A stretch of 8,765 nt of DNA from contig JAKAVW010000115.1 of NCBI GenBank assembly GCA_021827445.1, positions 1 to 8,765 of the forward strand. The letters are read 5' to 3'. The stretch's first letter is position 1; each line of letters opens with the position of its first letter. Shown piece after piece: positions 4,972-8,765 of the stretch. A program made the position numbers and the translations under genes. This stretch comes from Pseudomonadota bacterium (GTDB taxonomy: Bacteria; Pseudomonadota; Gammaproteobacteria; Acidithiobacillales; Acidithiobacillaceae). Below the pieces are notes generated by a model. The model saw only the letters and a program-made list of their open reading frames with translations. It was not told the DNA's origin and ran no database searches.

Positions 4972-5262
4972 TTAACCGCTATGCGCGGAAAGATGCACCG
5001 ACACATCGAACGTCATGGGATGTTTGGGCATCTTCTTGGTAAAGGGTGGGAAGCTGGTGTCTTCCACGGTTTTCAGGGCGGCGCGGTTGATGGCGCCAAT
5101 ACCGCTGCTCTGGGCAACCTGCGCAGAAAGCAGATGACCTGACGGCGTCAGGCGAAAGGAAATCGTGGTGGTGCCATCAGCAGCGCCCGTCCGAAGTGAT
5201 CCTTCTTGAACTTCTGGGACTGAACCGGGGAGGAGAGGGTAGCTGCATTCATACGTTCTCAA
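4972..5262 (-). pseudogene. tonB C-terminal domain fragment
   Basis: An open frame of 96 codons whose residues 30-93 match the TonB C-terminal domain, which contacts outer-membrane receptors: GTTTISFRLTPSGHLLSAQV, then the SSG motif with an Asn/Ala helix (SSGIGAINRAALKTVEDTSF), then FPPFTKK and a last strand FDVSVHL. The N-terminal membrane anchor and Pro-rich spacer that TonB needs to reach ExbB/ExbD are missing. The only starts are TTG 5262 and internal codons, none with a well-placed ribosome site. An overlapping frame from ATG 5248 reads FGRALLMA, which may be a shifted piece of the upstream domain. It lies downstream of exbB, exbD and the receptor on the same strand, where a tonB gene is often found. 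It is probably a decayed or truncated tonB, though a short functional protein cannot be excluded. Confidence 0.6.
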
Positions 5263-5301
5263 TGTCCTTGCATAGGCCGGGCGTGGCTTTGCACTGTTTG
5301 T

Positions 5302-5562
5302 TCAATGGAGTTTTCCTTCATTGGCTTCATAGCTGGCGATGGTCGCCCCATGGACTTGGGCATAGTGATGTAAGTAGGCCATAAAGTGGTCGTAGCTTTT
5401 GACCCCCTTGCTGGCGATCCACTCCTGCTTCAACTGCTCAGGACCGCTGACCTTGAGCAGGGAGGTGGGGTAATCGTCAGGTATTGGATAGCATTCTACA
5501 AATATCAGCAGGAAGCACGGCCAGGCATGAAAATCATACCTGGCCGTAATGGCGCGCGGTGT
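5302..5562 (-). pseudogene. Orphan open frame after the receptor, probable gene remnant
   Basis: After the receptor's TAG stop (5565-5563) the same frame stays open for 86 codons to TGA 5304-5302. Its last 50 codons have strong G/C third-position bias and read like real protein: EQLKQEWIASKGVKSYDHF, then MAYLHHYAQVHGATIASYE. No ATG with a ribosome site begins this block; the only Met is at codon 61. I do not recognise the family. It looks like the 3' end of a gene whose front was lost, lying between the receptor and the tonB fragment, which together suggest a deletion scar. The first 30 codons overlap a long hairpin and are probably not coding. Confidence 0.35.
5517..5547. repeat. 31-bp near-perfect inverted repeat after the receptor gene
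   Basis: Bases 5517-5530 pair with 5534-5547 over 14 positions around an AAA loop; the only non-Watson-Crick pair would be one G-U in RNA. It starts 16 bp beyond the receptor stop codon. Neither strand has a T-run next to it, so it does not look like an intrinsic terminator. It could be a 3' stabilising stem, a processing site, or a dispersed palindromic repeat; only one copy is visible here. Confidence 0.6.
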
Positions 5563-7962
5563 CTACGCAAAATGCCCTTCAAGACTGACATAAACCGCCC
5601 GGGGCATACCCGGATCCGCCAACATCTGGCCGGCCACCCCATAATAACCACCACCGGAGATGTATTGATAGCTGTTATATTGCTTGTTAAGCAAGTTCAA
5701 CACATCCACGTTCACTGACAACTTGTGCAAGCCAGCAAACAGATATTGATGCCCAACATTCACTCTCAACGCCGCGTTCCAAATGCCAAAAGCAGGTAAC
5801 TTCTGGTTGGTTGGTGCTCCGGTATTGTTGTTGTAGATATTCTGGGCACCAGTGTATTGCCACCAGATTCGTGGCTCATAAACCACTCCGGCATGGTACC
5901 ATTGGTAATAAGCGCCAATGTTCGCCGTCTGGGCAGGGACATCGGATACCGGCATCCCATCATAGGAAACCCCATGCGGATTCACATAATTCGAATACAC
6001 GGCCTTTTCAAAACTGAGGTTAGAGAAAATATGTATATTATACAATGGGTCATCTTCGAAATACAGGTTCACCCCGCTAAATGTCGACGATCCTGATGCG
6101 AACTCACTATACAGATGGCTTACCACGGGGATGGGGATGATCTCGTTGGTGTCATTCAAGTGATAATAATTGGCGCCGAACGAAGCCCGGTTGAGGAGCC
6201 CGTCATGGGGCACATAGGCTTTGACGCCGAACTGATACTGCGACGAGGATTGCGGCTTCAGTGAAGACGCCAGCATATGCGCATAGGTCCCGGTCGCCCC
6301 GGCCGGCGCTTTATATGCGGTGGAGTAGTTGGCATAAACCGCGACGTTCGGGGTGATTTGCCAATTGGCGCCGATCGATGGTTCCACGTCCGTGAAGTTG
6401 GTGGAGGAATTAGGCTGACGATCCCCGCTGGTACCATATGAATTAACGCCATTGTTATACCCGTTGAGGGGGAACTGGGCCGCTTCATTGTTGACAAAAT
6501 TGGTGTTGAACGTCACTACCCGCAACCCTGGGGTGATGCGCACATTGCTGACGGGTTGTATGTCATCCTGAATAAAAGCTGCCAGGTCGGTCATATACAT
6601 GTAGGAGCTATGAGAGTCCCCATTGGGTACTGCAAGACTGCCATATGCCGGTGCCCCATTTATGAGGCCGGCCTGTGTAGGATTGTAAAACTCGAGGAGT
6701 GAATTGTATTTGTTGTTGAGAAAATAGCCCCCAAACGAAACGGTATTCCACGGCAAATGTTCGGTAAAGTACAGTTTGTCGCCATAGGTATCCGACTTTG
6801 CCAGGTAGTATTGGTTCAAGGCAACATTACTATACCCACCAGTATAGTAGTTATAGTGCAGGTGCTCGCGCGAACCATGACGGTACCATAACAGATTGTG
6901 CAGGGTTAGGTTGCGTGACAAGTGGTCATAAAATTTCGAGTACAGAATATAGCTGGTATTGAACGCCTCCTTCCAGTACATAGAATAAGGCAACGTGGTA
7001 TAAAATCCGGTAGTTTGCTGACTATAAATGGGTCCAGGATTTGGGTTCCCGTTGGCGTTAATCCCGTTAACGGTGACATTGGAATTGGGCGAAACGGGGA
7101 TACCCGTTGGTCGATAGGCAACCCCTCTGGCGGCGTATGCACCAAAACTGAAATGACCACCATGGAATTTTTTGATGACTTTCGCATAATAGGCGTAATT
7201 ATTGCTGGGATTATTAAAACCATACCCGGTCAAGTAATTGCCGGCGCTCGTCATGCCTCCCGCGAGAATGGCCGACCAGCCATCAATATTGCCGGTGCGC
7301 ACATTAAAGTGGACGCCACGCGTATTGAAGCTGCCGTAAACCCCCCCGATACTCGCGCCCGCTTTGGCGGTGGGCTGCAAAGGAAGAAAGTTGATGGATC
7401 CTCCGATATTGTTGAACCAGCGGTTTACCGGATACCCAGGGCCATACGTGACGGCAATGCCCTTGATCATGGACATCTGTGGCACCTCTGGAGAGCCCCA
7501 CACGCCATAGGCTGGGTCGACCATGGGAACGCCATCAAAAGTGACCATGACCGTGCCGTCGTTGGCATTGCCAGCGATATTGCTCCATCCGGTCTTCATG
7601 CCGTTAATACTGATCGTCGTTCTAGAGCCTCCGGCCGGCGAGTCGGTTTGCGTATTCACGCCAGGAGCGACCGCCAGTGCCTGACCAGCACCGCCTGCCG
7701 GTCCGGCGGTCTCCATTTGTTTCTTACCGATCACCTTGACGGATTGGGTGGACTCGAAGACTTCCTTTTTGGTGGGCACTTTATCCAGGGTATTCAATGC
7801 CAGTCCGGCAGACACTCGCCCCACATTGATTATGCGATGAGTAGGAGCAGAGGTGGTTGGCGCGGTGACCCCGGCTTGGGCCGCGGCCATGACGGTAATG
7901 TTCAGTGCGCCCGTGGCGGCAATAGCCACCAGCAGCGGTTTTAACGGCAGTTTCTTGTACAT
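5563..7962 (-). CDS. TonB-dependent outer-membrane receptor
   Basis: A 799-residue receptor. Residues 1-30 are a signal peptide (basic start YKKLPLK, hydrophobic core, Ala-rich end AAAQA before G31). A plug domain spans roughly 65-205, with SVKVIGKKQMETAG (74-87), ALAVAPGVNTQTDSPAGG (95-112), ISINGMK (117-123), FDGVPMVDP (142-150) and a GYPVNRWFNNIGGSINF block. The rest is a beta-barrel rich in Tyr, Asn and aromatic pairs, closing with LNLLNKQYNSYQYI and a final strand VYVSLEGHFA, in which Phe is second to last. It imports a bound ligand across the outer membrane using energy from TonB-ExbB-ExbD. The ligand cannot be read from sequence; siderophore, other metal chelate or cobalamin are all possible. 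AAAGGAG (7977-7971) sits eight bases before the ATG. It follows exbD by 18 bp, so it is co-transcribed. A clear TonB box was not identified. Confidence 0.9.
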   Translation of the reverse strand: MYKKLPLKPLLVAIAATGALNITVMAAAQAGVTAPTTSAPTHRIINVGRVSAGLALNTLDKVPTKKEVFESTQSVKVIGKKQMETAGPAGGAGQALAVAPGVNTQTDSPAGGSRTTISINGMKTGWSNIAGNANDGTVMVTFDGVPMVDPAYGVWGSPEVPQMSMIKGIAVTYGPGYPVNRWFNNIGGSINFLPLQPTAKAGASIGGVYGSFNTRGVHFNVRTGNIDGWSAILAGGMTSAGNYLTGYGFNNPSNNYAYYAKVIKKFHGGHFSFGAYAARGVAYRPTGIPVSPNSNVTVNGINANGNPNPGPIYSQQTTGFYTTLPYSMYWKEAFNTSYILYSKFYDHLSRNLTLHNLLWYRHGSREHLHYNYYTGGYSNVALNQYYLAKSDTYGDKLYFTEHLPWNTVSFGGYFLNNKYNSLLEFYNPTQAGLINGAPAYGSLAVPNGDSHSSYMYMTDLAAFIQDDIQPVSNVRITPGLRVVTFNTNFVNNEAAQFPLNGYNNGVNSYGTSGDRQPNSSTNFTDVEPSIGANWQITPNVAVYANYSTAYKAPAGATGTYAHMLASSLKPQSSSQYQFGVKAYVPHDGLLNRASFGANYYHLNDTNEIIPIPVVSHLYSEFASGSSTFSGVNLYFEDDPLYNIHIFSNLSFEKAVYSNYVNPHGVSYDGMPVSDVPAQTANIGAYYQWYHAGVVYEPRIWWQYTGAQNIYNNNTGAPTNQKLPAFGIWNAALRVNVGHQYLFAGLHKLSVNVDVLNLLNKQYNSYQYISGGGYYGVAGQMLADPGMPRAVYVSLEGHFA

Positions 7963-7980
7963 CTCATACTCTCCTTTATT

Positions 7981-8379
7981 TCAGTGGGGTTTTGCGGCGA
8001 TACCAATGTTACTGACCCCTGCCTTCTGGCAGGCATCCATGACGTGAACGAAGTCTTGAAACGGTACGGCCTTATCGGCCGCTATGGTGATCTGGGTCTT
8101 GCCCGGGTTCCCGTCGCTCGCCAGCATTTTTTGCAATGCGGCCAAAGCATAGTGATGGCCTTTCACATTCACCGTGCCATCTTTCTCGATATCGATGGTG
8201 TAATGCGGGTGCGGCAGCAGTTTCGCCTGACTGGATGCCGGGAGTTGGAGGTTCAGCCCCTTGTCCGGAATCATCTGAATGGTGATCATGATGAAAAACA
8301 CCAGCAGAAAGAGCATGATGTCGATCATCGGGATGATCTCGACCCGGCCCTTCCTCGGCTCGAAGTAGCGCCGTTCCAT
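7981..8379 (-). CDS. exbD: ExbD-family biopolymer transport protein
   Basis: A 132-residue inner-membrane protein. A short basic cytoplasmic start (residues 1-14) leads to one membrane helix, IIPMIDIMLFLLVFFIM (15-31), in which D20 matches the essential proton-pathway Asp of ExbD/TolR/MotB relatives. The periplasmic domain (about 40-132) has LPASSQAK, the strand YTIDIEKDGTVNVKG and the closing ITIAADKAVPFQDFVHVMDACQKAGVSNIGIAA, typical of ExbD. With ExbB it forms the motor that turns the proton gradient into TonB motion. Its ATG overlaps the exbB stop as TGATG (shared base 8379), and the receptor follows 18 bp after. The family could also be called TolR, but the receptor next door favours ExbD. 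Confidence 0.9.
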   Translation of the reverse strand: MERRYFEPRKGRVEIIPMIDIMLFLLVFFIMITIQMIPDKGLNLQLPASSQAKLLPHPHYTIDIEKDGTVNVKGHHYALAALQKMLASDGNPGKTQITIAADKAVPFQDFVHVMDACQKAGVSNIGIAAKPH

Positions 8380-8765
8380 CAGCCAGCCCTCGCCACGGCT
8401 GACGCCATCTTCGGGGCCGCCATCTGGATATTCCCCTCGCCGTCGGTGATCGGGTGTCCGTCCATGCGATTGAGTAACATGGTTTTCACCGAATCCAACT
8501 GCAGCAGAATCTGCCGCACCTGATTATTGAAGGCGTTGAAAGCCATCAAGCCGGTCATGGCGATGAAGAGGCCGGTGGCGGTGGCGACCAGGGCATCCGC
8601 CACCCCGCCCGTCACCGCCGTCGGGGCGTGCCCTGGCGCGGCCAATACGGAGAAGGCGTGAAACATCCCGATGATGGTGCCGAAGAGGCCCAACAGCGGC
8701 GCCAGGGTGATGATGGTGTCCAACACCCACAGGCGACGATCCAGTTGCGGCGCCATGACCAGAAT
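8379..8765 (-). CDS. exbB: ExbB-family proton channel protein (N-terminus off window)
   Basis: The frame is open to the window edge, so only the last 128 residues are seen. It contains the MotA/TolQ/ExbB core: LWVLDTIITLAPLLGLFGTI, then IGMFHAF, a loop (VLAAPGHAPTAVTGGVADAL) and a second helix VATATGLFIAMTGLMAFNAF with the conserved Thr and Gly positions that line the channel. A cytoplasmic tail follows (NNQVRQILLQLDSVKTMLLN, ending ASAVARAG). The ATG at 8756 is internal, because codons for I, L and V precede it in frame. ExbB forms the pentameric channel around ExbD in the inner membrane. It is the first visible gene of the exbB-exbD-receptor operon; the operon promoter and any Fur or other operator lie outside the window. 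Confidence 0.9.
   Translation of the reverse strand: MLVMAPQLDRRLWVLDTIITLAPLLGLFGTIIGMFHAFSVLAAPGHAPTAVTGGVADALVATATGLFIAMTGLMAFNAFNNQVRQILLQLDSVKTMLLNRMDGHPITDGEGNIQMAAPKMASAVARAG

Noticed and set aside
6922..7944. 340-codon plus-strand ORF opposite the receptor
   Set aside because: It is entirely antisense to a complete, recognisable receptor gene with signal peptide, plug and barrel. Its product has no family features, and it has no convincing ribosome site or promoter.
1..8765. CRISPR arrays, tRNA or rRNA genes, insertion sequences, attachment sites
   Set aside because: No spaced repeat array, cloverleaf, transposase or paired terminal repeats were seen on either strand.

Overview
The window looks like chromosomal DNA of a moderately GC-rich Gram-negative proteobacterium. 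It encodes an outer-membrane TonB-dependent receptor with ExbB/ExbD, and GC-biased codons fill the genes. From memory, the style of the receptor and glycosyltransferases suggests Acidithiobacillus or a relative; this is an impression, not a search result.

Layout. Bases 1-310 hold no firm gene, only a possible leftward membrane-protein fragment cut by the window edge. Bases 332-3551 (+) form a tight unit: a PhoB-type promoter, a 5' hairpin, a DUF2934 protein, a PsiE-family membrane protein and two GT4 glycosyltransferases. Converging on it from the right, and overlapping its end by 85 bp, is a minus-strand unit (4768 to 3467). It has a PhoB-type promoter, a 5' hairpin, a 79-aa protein of unknown function, a 12-codon leader ORF and a PlcP-like metallophosphoesterase. 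Bases 4808-4935 (minus) hold a third PhoB-type promoter with four 11-bp-phased repeats, followed by a probable 65-nt small RNA that ends in a clear intrinsic terminator. Bases 4972-8765 (minus) are a TonB energy-transduction operon: exbB (cut by the edge), exbD and a TonB-dependent receptor, then a long hairpin, an orphan open frame and a tonB C-terminal fragment lacking its membrane anchor.

How it fits together. The left half reads as a phosphate-starvation membrane-lipid remodelling locus. In other bacteria PlcP removes the phosphate headgroup from phospholipids to give diacylglycerol, and a GT4 enzyme glycosylates it, so phosphorus-free glycolipids replace phospholipids. PsiE is a phosphate-starvation-associated family. 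All three predicted promoters share the same geometry: TCAY-type half-sites 11 bp apart, then exactly 10 bp, then a TATNNT -10 box. The most interesting item is the small RNA. It has a 5' stem-loop, a 20-nt unstructured linker carrying UCCUCCUC, which resembles the 16S anti-Shine-Dalgarno, and a terminator hairpin, all behind the strongest PhoB-like promoter. The lipid and sRNA assignments are inferences from sequence and need testing.
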